64,000 nt of DNA from assembly GCA_040772305.1 (NCBI GenBank), contig JAXGYK010000001.1, forward strand, positions 1 through 64,000, in the 5' to 3' direction. This DNA comes from Mesolinea sp040772305. GTDB lineage: Bacteria > Chloroflexota > Anaerolineae > Anaerolineales > Anaerolineaceae. Shown in pieces: positions 42,922 through 52,410 of this stretch; positions within the stretch are counted from its first letter, which is position 1, and each line of letters starts with the position of its first letter. The notes below the pieces were generated by a model. That model had not been told where the DNA came from. It saw nothing but the letters and a program-made list of their open reading frames with translations, and ran no database searches. A program made the position numbers and the translations under genes.

Positions 42922-43728
42922 TCACTTAAGCATATCTGCAGGTGGTAACTCACGGTCCGGAGTTCCGGAAAACCCTATATTAACCGGATCTATTCGCCTC
43001 ATTCTTGGCATTGTTGAAACCTCTTCATGGGCATGAACTAATAAGCTCGTAAGTCTGGAAATCAAAAAAAGTGCATTGCCTAAGTCTTTTGGGTAATGTA
43101 GCTCCAATAAAATTGCTGCCATTGCGCCATCGATATTGATGGGTATCTGCTTTCCGACGATCTCGGTTAGTACATCCGAGATGAGAGTAGCGGTTTCAAT
43201 AAAACCTTCGGCTAAGCTTGCTTCCGTCGCATAGTCAAACAAAATCTTTACACGAGGATCTCTTGAATGCTGTCGGTGACCGAAACCAGGAATGATTTTT
43301 CGGCCTGCAGCTCTCTCACTCTGTAGATATTTTTTTAGTTCAGATCGCTTTTCGTCTGAGCAAATAAAGGGAGATATTACGCTTTTAATCACCGAAATAG
43401 CATCCATCGAACTTTCTACTGCTGCTCCATGCGACTTATCTAAACTTAGAAAACCCGCTGTTGCAGCATCTTTAACCGAGGCTCCGCCTGAAGCCGCTGT
43501 CCGTGCAGCTAAAACAGAAGGGGTACCTGCCCCGTGATCAATAGCGGCAACCATAAGAGCATCGATAAGTTTGGCTACTTGTTTACTGGGGAGCTCTCCA
43601 ACAATCATTAAATGGACCGCAGAAGCAAAGGAAACTTTGCCCATCATCTCTGGCAAGCTATACCCACGAATTCTTATTTCATCCTCAGTTGTATAGGATA
43701 TTTCGGTATTCCAGTGAAAGGTAGTCAC
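42922..43728 (-). CDS. Citrate synthase / citryl-CoA lyase-like protein
   Basis: 268 residues, a short form of the citrate synthase fold similar to citryl-CoA lyases. Catalytic positions are all visible: first His in DHGAGTPSVLAARTAAS, second His in PGFGHRQHSRDPR, Asp in NIDGAMAAILLELHYP. It could cleave or form a hydroxyacyl-CoA. It is the first gene of the run leading into aroE, dinB-like and aroA-like genes (overlapping or adjacent), linking CoA-thioester chemistry to the carbocycle enzymes. Confidence 0.82.
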   Translation of the reverse strand: MTTFHWNTEISYTTEDEIRIRGYSLPEMMGKVSFASAVHLMIVGELPSKQVAKLIDALMVAAIDHGAGTPSVLAARTAASGGASVKDAATAGFLSLDKSHGAAVESSMDAISVIKSVISPFICSDEKRSELKKYLQSERAAGRKIIPGFGHRQHSRDPRVKILFDYATEASLAEGFIETATLISDVLTEIVGKQIPINIDGAMAAILLELHYPKDLGNALFLISRLTSLLVHAHEEVSTMPRMRRIDPVNIGFSGTPDRELPPADMLK

Positions 43729-43917
43729 ATTTCTCCTCAGAAGGTCGTTTGATAGTGCTCAAATATATGAGAAAATACTATCAATTCGTCCACATTTTTC
43801 TCAGTCATTAACTATTTATTAACTTGATTCTATAGGCGCATATTTCCGGTGTCAATCGAAATAATGTATCGCTCTAATTAAAAATATAATAAGACATTAA
43901 TACGTTATAGAATCAGC

Positions 43918-45267
43918 TCAGGATAAAGACACCCCGTCTTTTTCAAGTTGCTTGCGAAGTTTTTTAAAATTAACCTCGTCCAGCAAGTCTTTTGGTAAAA
44001 CACCCAAACCTGACGCTGTACCAACCGCCTGGCCCATGGACATACACGGACCGCTAACTCGGACCGAAGCTAAGGCATCCGTATTAAAGCTTCCGCAGCG
44101 CCCAGCTATGTAAAGGTTGTTGGTTTTCCTTGGTATTAAAGAATCAACAGGAAGTGAGCAATAGCCCTTTTTCAACAAAGTCCAGTCGATTTTTCCTTTC
44201 GAATGCTTCTCCAGTGGCCAAGTGTTGATTCCTATCGAATAAGGAAGTTCTCTTCCCTCAATAACATCCTCTGCTGTCAGCACATAATACCCTTCAAAAT
44301 TCCTGGATTGGCGCACACCAACCTGAGCAGGAAGTTCTATCAGATAGCAATTCTCAAACCCCGGTACATATTTGCGAAGGAATTGAAATATAGACGAAAT
44401 TTGTTTGCGGCCTTCCCGTTCTGCCCTGCTTAACTCATCTGCATTCGTCAGATCAGGTACAGAACCATCTTCTCGTTGAATCTGAGTGAGATTGATTCTC
44501 CATTCACCTTGATGGTGCTGTGGGTATACAATTCCATGCGTACGCGGAAAATTCCATTTACCTGATTGATTGGCCTCTTCTAAAAGCTCCTTGAGTACAA
44601 ATCCCCCCTCTTTATTAGCCAGTTCATCGTTTACATGATGAACTCTGAACATCATTGTAGGGTATTGAGGGATTGCATTATCGGCTTGGACAAGCATTGG
44701 CAGATCGGCAAAATATGCCAAATCACCATCTCCGGAACAATCAATGAAGATTTTCGACCTGATTAGTCCCCGTCCTGATTTATTTTCCACGATTAGACCT
44801 GTAATCGAGTCCAAATCCATCGTCACGCCAACAGCAAGTGTATGGAAAAGAACCTCTGCACCGGAACCAAACACAATTTCGTCAGCAACAATCTTTAATG
44901 CCGCAACATCAAAAGCCTGAGATGCCCTGGTTTCCATAACAACACGGGCTTTGCTCAAACCACCGTAAAAATCCAAACGATCCAGAACCTCATCAACGAT
45001 GCCATGAACAACCTGAACAGGCATACCCTCCTTAACAATATGAAGACCACAGAATGCGCACACTAGTGCTGCTGAAAAAGTACCACCTAAGAAACCATAT
45101 TTCTCAACGAGTAATGTCTTGGCACCTTTTCGGGCAGCAGCTGCAGCAGCTGTCATCCCTGCTGCTCCCCCTCCAAGCACAACAACATCTGCTTCAGCAA
45201 TAACTGGAATACGCTTGGATACTTCTGAATATCCAGATTGTTTTTTAGTTTGCGACATGAAGATCAT
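43918..45267 (-). CDS. FAD-dependent oxidoreductase (FAD_oxidored family)
   Basis: 449 residues. FAD-binding Rossmann motif ADVVVLGGGAAGMTAAAAAA at ~26-45, LLVEKYGFLGGTFSAALV, an internal IDCSGDGDLAYFADLP, and the C-terminal LYIAGRCGSFNTDALASVRV flavin loop. This family includes putative dehydrogenases and reductases of unknown substrate encoded in catabolic operons. It overlaps the interrupted MFS gene by 23 bases, so transport and oxidation were coupled; IS insertion upstream may now be polar on this gene. Confidence 0.85.
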   Translation of the reverse strand: MIFMSQTKKQSGYSEVSKRIPVIAEADVVVLGGGAAGMTAAAAAARKGAKTLLVEKYGFLGGTFSAALVCAFCGLHIVKEGMPVQVVHGIVDEVLDRLDFYGGLSKARVVMETRASQAFDVAALKIVADEIVFGSGAEVLFHTLAVGVTMDLDSITGLIVENKSGRGLIRSKIFIDCSGDGDLAYFADLPMLVQADNAIPQYPTMMFRVHHVNDELANKEGGFVLKELLEEANQSGKWNFPRTHGIVYPQHHQGEWRINLTQIQREDGSVPDLTNADELSRAEREGRKQISSIFQFLRKYVPGFENCYLIELPAQVGVRQSRNFEGYYVLTAEDVIEGRELPYSIGINTWPLEKHSKGKIDWTLLKKGYCSLPVDSLIPRKTNNLYIAGRCGSFNTDALASVRVSGPCMSMGQAVGTASGLGVLPKDLLDEVNFKKLRKQLEKDGVSLS

Positions 45268-46301
45268 CTACTTTCTTTACGAAAACCAGGGATAGCAGGA
45301 TGACAGTTAGAATACTGAATACTAGTGACCAGGTGTAGAGTGCTGGACTTAGGCCATTAAGAATCAAGCCATTGACCCAAGGTAAAATTAGTCCTCCAAC
45401 GGTTCCCAGAGATACAACAATACTACTTACCTTATCAATATCGCAGCCAAAATATTTGGGGATAAATGCGAGCAAAAGCGGGTACATACCTCCAAAAAAC
45501 AGACTGATTAATAGGAAGGAAAAGACCGACACTGTTTGAATTCCTACCGTTAATGCGTACAAGATCGCCCAAAGCAAGGCCCCTATCAAATGAACAAATA
45601 ACATTGTTTTTGGGGTGGTGTATTTCGTAAACATTACCGCAAAAATTCTTCCAACCGAAATCAGCAACCAGTATAGAGATGTGATCAGTGCTGCTTGATC
45701 TGCTCGTATACCGAGCGTAGAGGTCAAAAACACAGTAGCCCAGGTTCCAGCGCTGAATTGAATTCCAACTACTAAAAGCATCATGATTCCAAGCAACCAA
45801 ACTATTCGTTTTGAATATGCTTGCGTTAGTTTTTCAGTATGAGAAGCTGCGGATTCAGTTTCCTCAGCTGCTTCGTTTACATTAAGTGATTGCTTCGTAA
45901 TATAAAGGAAGCAAAGACCCGAAAGCAAAAAAAAGAAGGCTACAACCCACTGTACCACCATTCCAGCTCCCAGGTACGTTAGAGAAAGGCTGATTAATAA
46001 AGGGCCTAATGCTGCTCCTGCACCATAAGCCAGATGGAGGATATTAAGGACCTGTATGCTTTTATCTGGATAGGCCAGCGTTACCAGCGTATTCGATATG
46101 ATATCTACGCCACCTTGGCCGAGCCCAAGGAAAAAGCAGGCGATGATGAGTGTAGTTAAACTTGGAGCCGTTCCTAGTCCAATAATTCCTGCACTCATCA
46201 AGAAGATGGATAAGGTCATCGCTGGTAGACGCCCAAACCGCCTTATTACAGTACCTGAACTAAACTGAGTAATTAAAGAGCCAGAATAGATAGCCGTAAT
46301 T

Positions 46302-47386
46302 TGTACTACTAGGCTTCTTTCTTTGCGGATTTCTTTACAAACAATTGTACTGTATCCATAGGGCGGCGACCCATGTTGCGATACCCTTGGTGTGGACGTT
46401 CTGTGTTGTAATGGATCAACCATTGGTCCAGATCTGTCTGTAAAGCCTCCACTGATTCGTAGAACTTGGTACGGAAGGCTGTCCTAAAAAATTCATCCAG
46501 GACAGTCCTGTTGAAACGTTCCACAAACCCATTAGTCTGTGGTCTCCTCACCCGTGTTGTACGATGCTCAATGTCGTTTAGGGACAGGTAAAGTTCGTAA
46601 GGGTGAGTTTCCTTTCCGCAGAACTCCCTGCCATTGTCTGTAATAACAGCAGTAACCTCAAACCCAAGGGCTTGATAGAAAGGCAATGCATTGTTGTGCA
46701 AAACTGCCACCGCTGCTTCTGGTTGCTTTGAGGTATGCAGGAAACCAAAGGCAAAGCTGCCATATGTATCTACCACAGCATGTAGATACACTCTCCCCAC
46801 CCCTTTGAGTACTCCAACATAAAATGTGTCTTGTGAGAGTAATTCACCTGGTTTGCTGCTCTCAACATGCCTTTCTCTGAAGCAGGGGTTGGCCTTTTCA
46901 ATCTGTGCTACTTGTTCCGGAGTTAATTCAATGGCCTGTTGGGCGGCTCTCTCTTCCAGTTTCAACAGCCTTTCATAACGGCTCGCCATGCCATGTTTGA
47001 TCAGTATGTTTTGAATCGTTGGTGAACTGATTGTGATCCCCTCAAGCTTGAGCATACTGCTCAACTTCACACATCCCCAGCTTGGATGATCCAGGCTAAC
47101 ACCAAGCAATCGTTCTACTTCCTCTGGCGGAGTAGTGAATGGGTGCGTCTTATGAATTGGCGGCAGGTCTTTCAATCCCTCCAATCCATGTGTTTGAAAA
47201 CGCCGTTTGTATTCGTAAAACTGGGTCCTAGATACATCCTTAATCCTGCAAGCCTCACTGACATTCCCCAGGGTCTGCGCCAGCTCCAGAACACTTAACT
47301 TATGCCGTGCTACTTTCTCTTCAGCTGTCATCGTTGCTCTCCTTTCCGTCTTCTATTATATGTTAGGAGAGAAACCTAGTAGTACA
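46302..47386 (-). mobile_element. IS481-family element B, copy 2 (1085 bp)
   Basis: Same ends and same length as 19414-20498, flanked by the perfect 7-base duplication CGTAATT (46295-46301 and 47387-47393). It lies inside the MFS transporter gene. Confidence 0.95.
46309..47331 (-). CDS. IS481-family transposase (element B, second copy)
   Basis: 340 residues, identical in translation to the transposase at 19421-20443. HTH followed by an rve-type DDE core, intact. Confidence 0.95.
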   Translation of the reverse strand: MTAEEKVARHKLSVLELAQTLGNVSEACRIKDVSRTQFYEYKRRFQTHGLEGLKDLPPIHKTHPFTTPPEEVERLLGVSLDHPSWGCVKLSSMLKLEGITISSPTIQNILIKHGMASRYERLLKLEERAAQQAIELTPEQVAQIEKANPCFRERHVESSKPGELLSQDTFYVGVLKGVGRVYLHAVVDTYGSFAFGFLHTSKQPEAAVAVLHNNALPFYQALGFEVTAVITDNGREFCGKETHPYELYLSLNDIEHRTTRVRRPQTNGFVERFNRTVLDEFFRTAFRTKFYESVEALQTDLDQWLIHYNTERPHQGYRNMGRRPMDTVQLFVKKSAKKEA

Positions 47387-47536
47387 CGTAATTATTGCCC
47401 CAACAGCATAGAGTGATGCACCGGTTCGGTTAGATAACTCTGGTAAGATTGGGCCAACGCCTGCATTGTAAACACCAAAGAATAAAAAAACAGCGCATGT
47501 GCTAATAAAAATAAGACGAGCCAGGTGCCTATTCAT

Positions 47537-48158
47537 TCACTCCTAACTTATGGGCTATCTTTTGGGTTTAGTAAATTTTACTTTCAGACTCCCTTCATCT
47601 CGATTGAAATACCTAATCAAATCATAAAAAAGTGTAATAAAACTTTTAAGTATAGATAGTTTTCATACCTCGAGATTAGGTTTTTATCACCAATAGCGTC
47701 CCCATTTGAATGACAAACCGCTTTGCAAAAACATGCGCAACCAAAAGACACGGCCATCATAAGGATAAAGCTATTGGCAGGTAGTAACCAAGCTTATAAG
47801 TCCATTTTGGTTAATACCTAAAAAATAGTAAGCTGCTTTTTAGCAAGGGCATTTTTTAGTAGGAAAAATATGTACGGAGCCTGACTCACAATTATTTCCA
47901 CTGCAATGAAACCCAAGAAGTCGCAGTCGCTTATTTGTTTGTTCTTCATCTAAACACAATGCAGTTGATTTGGAGATCGAAACATTCCTAAATTTATCTC
48001 TCCGCACAACCCAAAATGTTTGAACCATTCCTCTTACTGCTGATGTGCAATTTACTCCAAGTCAGTGGGAACTAACCCACTTTCTTTGCCCACAAGTTTC
48101 TACAACCCTGCTTCTCACCTACCTTCTCATTCTATTTCTTTTGAAGGTTGGCTTGACT
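47537..48158. other. 620-base intergenic stretch
   Basis: No gene I can support. The left end must hold the promoter of the MFS/FAD operon, and the right end the 3' end of the pentose operon. A 62-codon reverse ORF (47840-48028) is Cys- and Lys-rich with no recognisable motif and no ribosome binding site and is probably chance. Confidence 0.4.
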
Positions 48159-48800
48159 CTAGGCAGGCTGACCATAATTTCCGCGGTATGCGCCTTCACT
48201 TTTTATTTGCTCTTCCGTTAATAACGCAATCGGGCCAACAGCACGTGCTGCCAGGTAAGCTTTGCAGGATTCTTCCAGATACACAGCCGAGCCCAATGCT
48301 TCGTCAAGATTCTTCCCAAGTGCAACAACACCATGGTTTTTCAGAATAACTGCCAGCGAGCCCTTGGCATACTCAACAGTCATTATCCCCATGCCTTCGT
48401 CAGAAGAAATCGTAAAAGGAGCAACGTTCACAGGCCCATTATGTTCATTGATTACCGTCGTCAGACAGGCTGGCAATACATCAGTGATCAAGCTCACCGC
48501 AGTTGCATAGGGCTGATGTGTATGAATTATTGCATTTACATTTGGCATGTGCTTAAAAATATACAGTAATGCCGCGGTATCCGAAGATGGACGACGAATG
48601 CCCTCAAGAACCTTGCCTTCTTCATCGACGAGAACTACATCTTCCGGTTCCATTTCGTCGTATTTCATAGCAGAAGGAGTAATTAGAAAATTCCCATCCT
48701 CCGTGCGTAAGCTTACATTTCCCCCAGAAAGGCAAACCAGCTGATAGTGTTCCATTTTTCGGGCAGTATTTAATACCGCAAGTTTTTCTTTTTCAAACAT
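48159..48800 (-). CDS. L-ribulose-5-phosphate 4-epimerase-like class II aldolase (AraD/SgbE/UlaF family)
   Basis: 213 residues. Class II aldolase/adducin fold with zinc ligands in AIIHTHQPYAT and LKNHGVVALG, Gly-rich phosphate-binding LSGGNVSLR and Ser pair RPSSDTAALL. With the 3-epimerase and LyxK-like kinase upstream, the natural reaction is L-ribulose 5-phosphate to D-xylulose 5-phosphate; fuculose-phosphate-type aldolase is the alternative. Starts one base after the preceding stop. Last gene of the pentose operon. Confidence 0.82.
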   Translation of the reverse strand: MFEKEKLAVLNTARKMEHYQLVCLSGGNVSLRTEDGNFLITPSAMKYDEMEPEDVVLVDEEGKVLEGIRRPSSDTAALLYIFKHMPNVNAIIHTHQPYATAVSLITDVLPACLTTVINEHNGPVNVAPFTISSDEGMGIMTVEYAKGSLAVILKNHGVVALGKNLDEALGSAVYLEESCKAYLAARAVGPIALLTEEQIKSEGAYRGNYGQPA

Positions 48801-48801
48801 C

Positions 48802-49668
48802 TTAATGTCCTTTGTTTTCCATAGTGAATTTATTATGTGCTTCCTCTATTTTTTGAAGCAGAAATTCCCGCGAAGCCCGGGCATTGTGCAGATAATCATC
48901 GCCTTCTTCATACCAGTATTCTATGAGAATTGGGCTGTTATACCTCATAGCTTGCAACTGGTAAAAGAGGGCCACAAAGTCTAAACTGCCTTCGCCCCAT
49001 GGGATGTTATAGCTGGTACCTGGGATTGCATCACGCAAATGAAGGCCTACGATATGGCCCTGCCCTATGGCCATTTCCTCAACAGGGTCAAAGCCCATTG
49101 CAAGTATGTTAGCAGGATCTGGATAAACCTGAAGCCATGGCGAATTAACCTGCGTTACAAAATCCATTGCTCTGCGAACGGACATAATGTGGCCTTCTAC
49201 TGGTTCAATAGCTAACATCACCCCTGCGCTGGCGGCCATTTCAGCACCAACAAACAGGTTTTTCAAGTAGCGATCAGAAGTTTCCTGAGACTGAGGTTCG
49301 TTATAAACATCAAAACCAGTAATCTGAAGTACACGCACTCCTAAATTAACAGAAAAATCAATCGCTTTTGAGAGCATGTCCAGTGCTTCACGCTCATCTT
49401 CTTTGTTCGTACTCCCTAATGCAAATCGGCGCGAGCCGCTATAGCAAGCTGAGAACAGCTGAATGCCAGATTCTTCTGCGGCATCTCTCAAACTGTTCAA
49501 TTTGTCTTGTGGCCAAGTTAAGCGTGCAAGACGTTCATCGGTTTCGTCGAGGCTGATCTCAAAATTGTCATATCCTGCCTTAGCAGCATCTGCAAACATC
49601 TCTTCTAAAGGCTTTGGCTTCAATGCTTTCTCATAAATGCCTAATCGGTAAACGGGCATCGTATACAT
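48802..49668 (-). CDS. L-ribulose-5-phosphate 3-epimerase-like protein (UlaE/SgbU family)
   Basis: 288 residues. TIM barrel opening with YRLGIYEKALKPKPLEEMF, then AGYDNFEISLDETDERLARL as in UlaE/SgaU/SgbU, and metal ligands in LAIEPVEG, VYPDPANI, VGLHLRDAIPG and LIEYWYEEGDDYL. It should interconvert L-xylulose 5-phosphate and L-ribulose 5-phosphate. AGGAG lies 9 bases before the ATG. Operon order kinase, 3-epimerase, 4-epimerase mirrors the sgb/ula routes. Confidence 0.88.
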   Translation of the reverse strand: MYTMPVYRLGIYEKALKPKPLEEMFADAAKAGYDNFEISLDETDERLARLTWPQDKLNSLRDAAEESGIQLFSACYSGSRRFALGSTNKEDEREALDMLSKAIDFSVNLGVRVLQITGFDVYNEPQSQETSDRYLKNLFVGAEMAASAGVMLAIEPVEGHIMSVRRAMDFVTQVNSPWLQVYPDPANILAMGFDPVEEMAIGQGHIVGLHLRDAIPGTSYNIPWGEGSLDFVALFYQLQAMRYNSPILIEYWYEEGDDYLHNARASREFLLQKIEEAHNKFTMENKGH

Positions 49669-49859
49669 ATCAAAGTTCTCCTCATATTAATTGCCGCATC
49701 TGAAAATGAAAAAATGCGGACAAATACTACGGATGGTCACAACACGTCAACCTAAAATTCTTATGCCATAAACTCGCAAGTCAAGCAGATACTTAAGAAT
49801 TAATCCTCTTCAACTAATCCAGAGCTATGTTTTGGCAAACCTAGACAGTTCGTTGATGC

Positions 49860-51365
49860 TCAGGAATGAAAGAAATCAAGCGCTGCCTGAGCTTTTTCGT
49901 ACGCACTGAACTTCTTCTGGTAAATCTCTGCGTATTCATCGCGAGGTTCGTAAACCGTTTTTACCTCAACCATAGCATCCACAGCTTCATGGAAATCGTT
50001 GAAAACTCCCGCTCCAATTCCTGCACACATCGCAGCACCAAGGGCGCTAAGTTCTGCCCCAGCAAGAACCTCAATGGGGATTTGGAGAGCATCGCACATC
50101 ATTTGCGTCCACACCGGAGATTTGGCTACCCCTCCCGAGAGTCTGGCATGCGGGAAGGTTTTGTTCCCGGTCATCAGCCGATTTACGTTAAATTTCGTCG
50201 AAAAAACTACTCCCTCATAAACAGCTTGCATCACATGGTCACGGTTATGAAAGCTGCTCAGGTTAAAAAAGCCGGCTTTACTGTCGGGATGTGTTGCAGA
50301 AGCAAACAGATAAGGAACAAAAACGACATCATTATCCGCGGGGTGCATCTCTGCTACGCGTTTATCACAGGCCTGGTAGAGCGCAGCTTTCGTTGTGCCT
50401 GACTGGTCTACCTCTAGAAAATTCTCGACAAACCAATCAAAATTACTTGCGGAGGTCGGAGTCGATTCCTCTACAAGATAGTGGCCAGGCAGGAATGACA
50501 TCGATATGGAATTTGTGGTCTCGCGATAGTTATCGCGCAGTTCCGTTGTAAGGTACTCATTGATGGACCAAGTTCCTGCTATCAGGCACAGCGTATCCGT
50601 ATCCAAGATACCACTGGCCAAAGCACTTGCATCTACATCGAATAAACCACTAACTACCGGAGTGCCAGCTTTTAAACCAGTCAGCTGTGCAACATCCTCC
50701 AAAACGCTGCCGACCACATCGGTTACAGGATTACAAGGAGGCATCAAACGAAAACAGTCCTGAATATCCAGAAGCTCAAAGAGCTTTGGTTCAAAATGCA
50801 AGGTTTTAATATTCATCAAACCCCAGGAAGAAGCCTCGGTAGGCTCACATCCTGCCACTCCGGTAAGCTTAAAACGGATATAGTCCTTAATTCCCAGAGC
50901 ATAATCTGCTTTCGCCAAAACTTCGGGATAATTATCCTTTAGCCATGGGATTAGGATCGCCGGTTGAGCGGACCAAAGAGTTTGACGTGTGGACTCATAG
51001 AGGGCTTTTTCTACCCCGTTTTCTATAAATTTAGCAACGTGATCTACGCCCCGATTGTCTGTTGAGACGATACAATTCATTGTTGGATTGCCTTCTTTGT
51101 CTACAAGGCAGAGCCCATTTCCATAGCCTGTCAATCCAATCGCGAGGACATCCGCACTTTGTATCCCGCTTTTGGCCAGCGCTTCCTTGATTACTTCAAT
51201 ATTAGCCAACCAGACCTCATCGCCGTCACGCTCTGTCATTCCAGGTTTTGGTGTAATCATGCCCAAGCTACGACGGGATAATGCAACTACCTTCCCTTGC
51301 AAATCAAAGATAGCGCATTTTATCGTCGAGCCACCATTGTCAATTCCCATCAAGTATTTTTTCAC
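49860..51365 (-). CDS. lyxK: FGGY-family carbohydrate kinase, L-xylulokinase-like
   Basis: About 501 residues from the GTG at 51365, chosen because GGAG precedes it and it yields MKKYLMGIDNGGSTIK; GTG/ATG codons at 51380/51377 are also in frame. Two FGGY/actin-fold halves: phosphate loop MGIDNGGSTIKCAIFD, LIAGTWSINEYLT, EESTPTSASNFDWF and SGGVAKSPVWTQMMCDALQ. Wording and spacing are close to E. coli LyxK (SPTSSGNLEWF region), so phosphorylation of L-xylulose at C5 is the best call. It lies 190 bases before the epimerase genes and downstream of the BtpA gene. Confidence 0.82.
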   Translation of the reverse strand: MKKYLMGIDNGGSTIKCAIFDLQGKVVALSRRSLGMITPKPGMTERDGDEVWLANIEVIKEALAKSGIQSADVLAIGLTGYGNGLCLVDKEGNPTMNCIVSTDNRGVDHVAKFIENGVEKALYESTRQTLWSAQPAILIPWLKDNYPEVLAKADYALGIKDYIRFKLTGVAGCEPTEASSWGLMNIKTLHFEPKLFELLDIQDCFRLMPPCNPVTDVVGSVLEDVAQLTGLKAGTPVVSGLFDVDASALASGILDTDTLCLIAGTWSINEYLTTELRDNYRETTNSISMSFLPGHYLVEESTPTSASNFDWFVENFLEVDQSGTTKAALYQACDKRVAEMHPADNDVVFVPYLFASATHPDSKAGFFNLSSFHNRDHVMQAVYEGVVFSTKFNVNRLMTGNKTFPHARLSGGVAKSPVWTQMMCDALQIPIEVLAGAELSALGAAMCAGIGAGVFNDFHEAVDAMVEVKTVYEPRDEYAEIYQKKFSAYEKAQAALDFFHS

Positions 51366-51463
51366 TAGAATCTCCATCACATCTTATGTTTTTTTTACTC
51401 CTTGAGCCCTTCCTTAAATCCTCAAGGAAACAGAGGTTATAGTGCAAAATTCTGCATTAAGGG

Positions 51464-51566
51464 CTCTCCCCCATCGGTACGGTGGGGCTTGGTTCTTGTG
51501 CTGCACATTCCTATCCGTATTTATCTGCCCCGGCATGCAAAAACTTGCAAATACTGGGGCAGAATA
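51464..51566. repeat. Two hairpins between the BtpA and kinase genes
   Basis: CCCCCATCG/CGGTGGGG-type hairpin at ~51466-51487, and a CTGCCCC/GGGGCAG stem with a GCAAAAACTTGC inner part at ~51528-51566. No strong T run, so they may be processing or stabilising structures separating btpA from lyxK expression. Confidence 0.4.
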
Positions 51567-51597
51567 ATCGGAACACGGTTAGTTTTAAAAACCAAGC

Positions 51598-52410
51598 TTA
51601 GAGTTTCGCCCGAAATTCTTTCACTTTCGCCATGAACTCTTTTACGCGGTTCACATCAACGGCGTTGTACAGGTAGCCATCAAACTTGAAGGTGGTAGCA
51701 ACCACAGCGGCATCACAGATTTCCAATTTTCCGGCAATCGTGTCGACGGTGCATCCGGTATTCGCGAAAACGAGGCTATCGGGAACAGCCTGTTTTACGG
51801 AAGCCAGGAGGTCATTAGTGACGCCTTGACCAGAAGCTGTACCTGAAATACAAAGTGCATCCGGGGCTGCTTTGAACATCAAGGATTTTGCAATCTCAGG
51901 CAACTTACGTGTATCCAGATTAACATCCGATTCAGGATTCAGGAAGTAGAGCATTTTAAGATCGTCTAATCCTAAGGCGTGCTTACGTCGTATCAGATAC
52001 GAGAAGTCATTGTTATAAAAACCACCATCACCCACATAAACGCCGGAGAAGGTACCTCGTATGAAAGCTGCGTCAACAGCTGCAGCCAGTTCAATGCTGG
52101 CCAAGCCATCCGAAATACAATCCACACCATATGGCACTTGAATCTCACTGAGCAATTCGCCGATTACACGTGCCATCGCACTGGGTGTAACAAAGCTCAT
52201 CTGACGTTGATATGGAAGACTAAATTCATTCGAAAAAATAATGCCATCTACACCACCTTCTTGAATTGCATGCAAGTCATTTCTTGCTAACTCAACTACC
52301 CTTTTCATCGAATCGTTCCGCGTGAATTTTGGGTCTCCAGGAAGAGGCTGCAAGTGCAACATAGAAATGATCGGTTTTTTTACCTTAAAAAGTTCTTCTA
52401 TCCAACTCAT
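51598..52410 (-). CDS. BtpA/SgcQ-family protein
   Basis: 270 residues. TIM-barrel family with PIISMLHLQPLPGDP at the start, GGVDGIIFSNEFSLPY, PYGVDCISDGLASIELAAAV, and near the end LVFANTGCTVDTIAG with AAVVATTFKFDG. SgcQ lies in a sugar-processing operon in E. coli, and BtpA in cyanobacteria affects photosystem I; the biochemical activity is not established to my knowledge. Its place before the kinase suggests a role with phosphorylated sugars. AGGAG upstream of the ATG. Confidence 0.85.
   Translation of the reverse strand: MSWIEELFKVKKPIISMLHLQPLPGDPKFTRNDSMKRVVELARNDLHAIQEGGVDGIIFSNEFSLPYQRQMSFVTPSAMARVIGELLSEIQVPYGVDCISDGLASIELAAAVDAAFIRGTFSGVYVGDGGFYNNDFSYLIRRKHALGLDDLKMLYFLNPESDVNLDTRKLPEIAKSLMFKAAPDALCISGTASGQGVTNDLLASVKQAVPDSLVFANTGCTVDTIAGKLEICDAAVVATTFKFDGYLYNAVDVNRVKEFMAKVKEFRAKL

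Larger units (their letters stand above)
45245..47536 (-). pseudogene. MFS transporter gene interrupted by an IS481 element
   Basis: The two halves are 47394-47536 (start MNRHLARLIFISTCAVFLFF, TAGGAG before the ATG) and 45245-46301 (from AIYSGSLITQF to the stop). Removing the 1085-bp element and one 7-base duplication gives exactly 1200 bases, one frame of 399 residues with about 12 membrane helices and an MFS motif in RRFGRLPAM. No other damage is visible, so the disruption is recent. The first 41 codons of the longest reading frame on the 3' side are IS sequence, not transporter. Its substrate was presumably used by the co-transcribed FAD oxidoreductase. Confidence 0.9.

Noticed and set aside
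45245..46423. A 392-codon MFS reading frame starting inside IS481 sequence
   Set aside because: The first 41 codons are the IS end read through; the true transporter start is at 47536 on the other side of the element.
47840..48028. Small reverse-strand ORF of 62 codons
   Set aside because: No ribosome binding site, no recognisable motif, and biased Cys/Lys/Asn content; probably chance.
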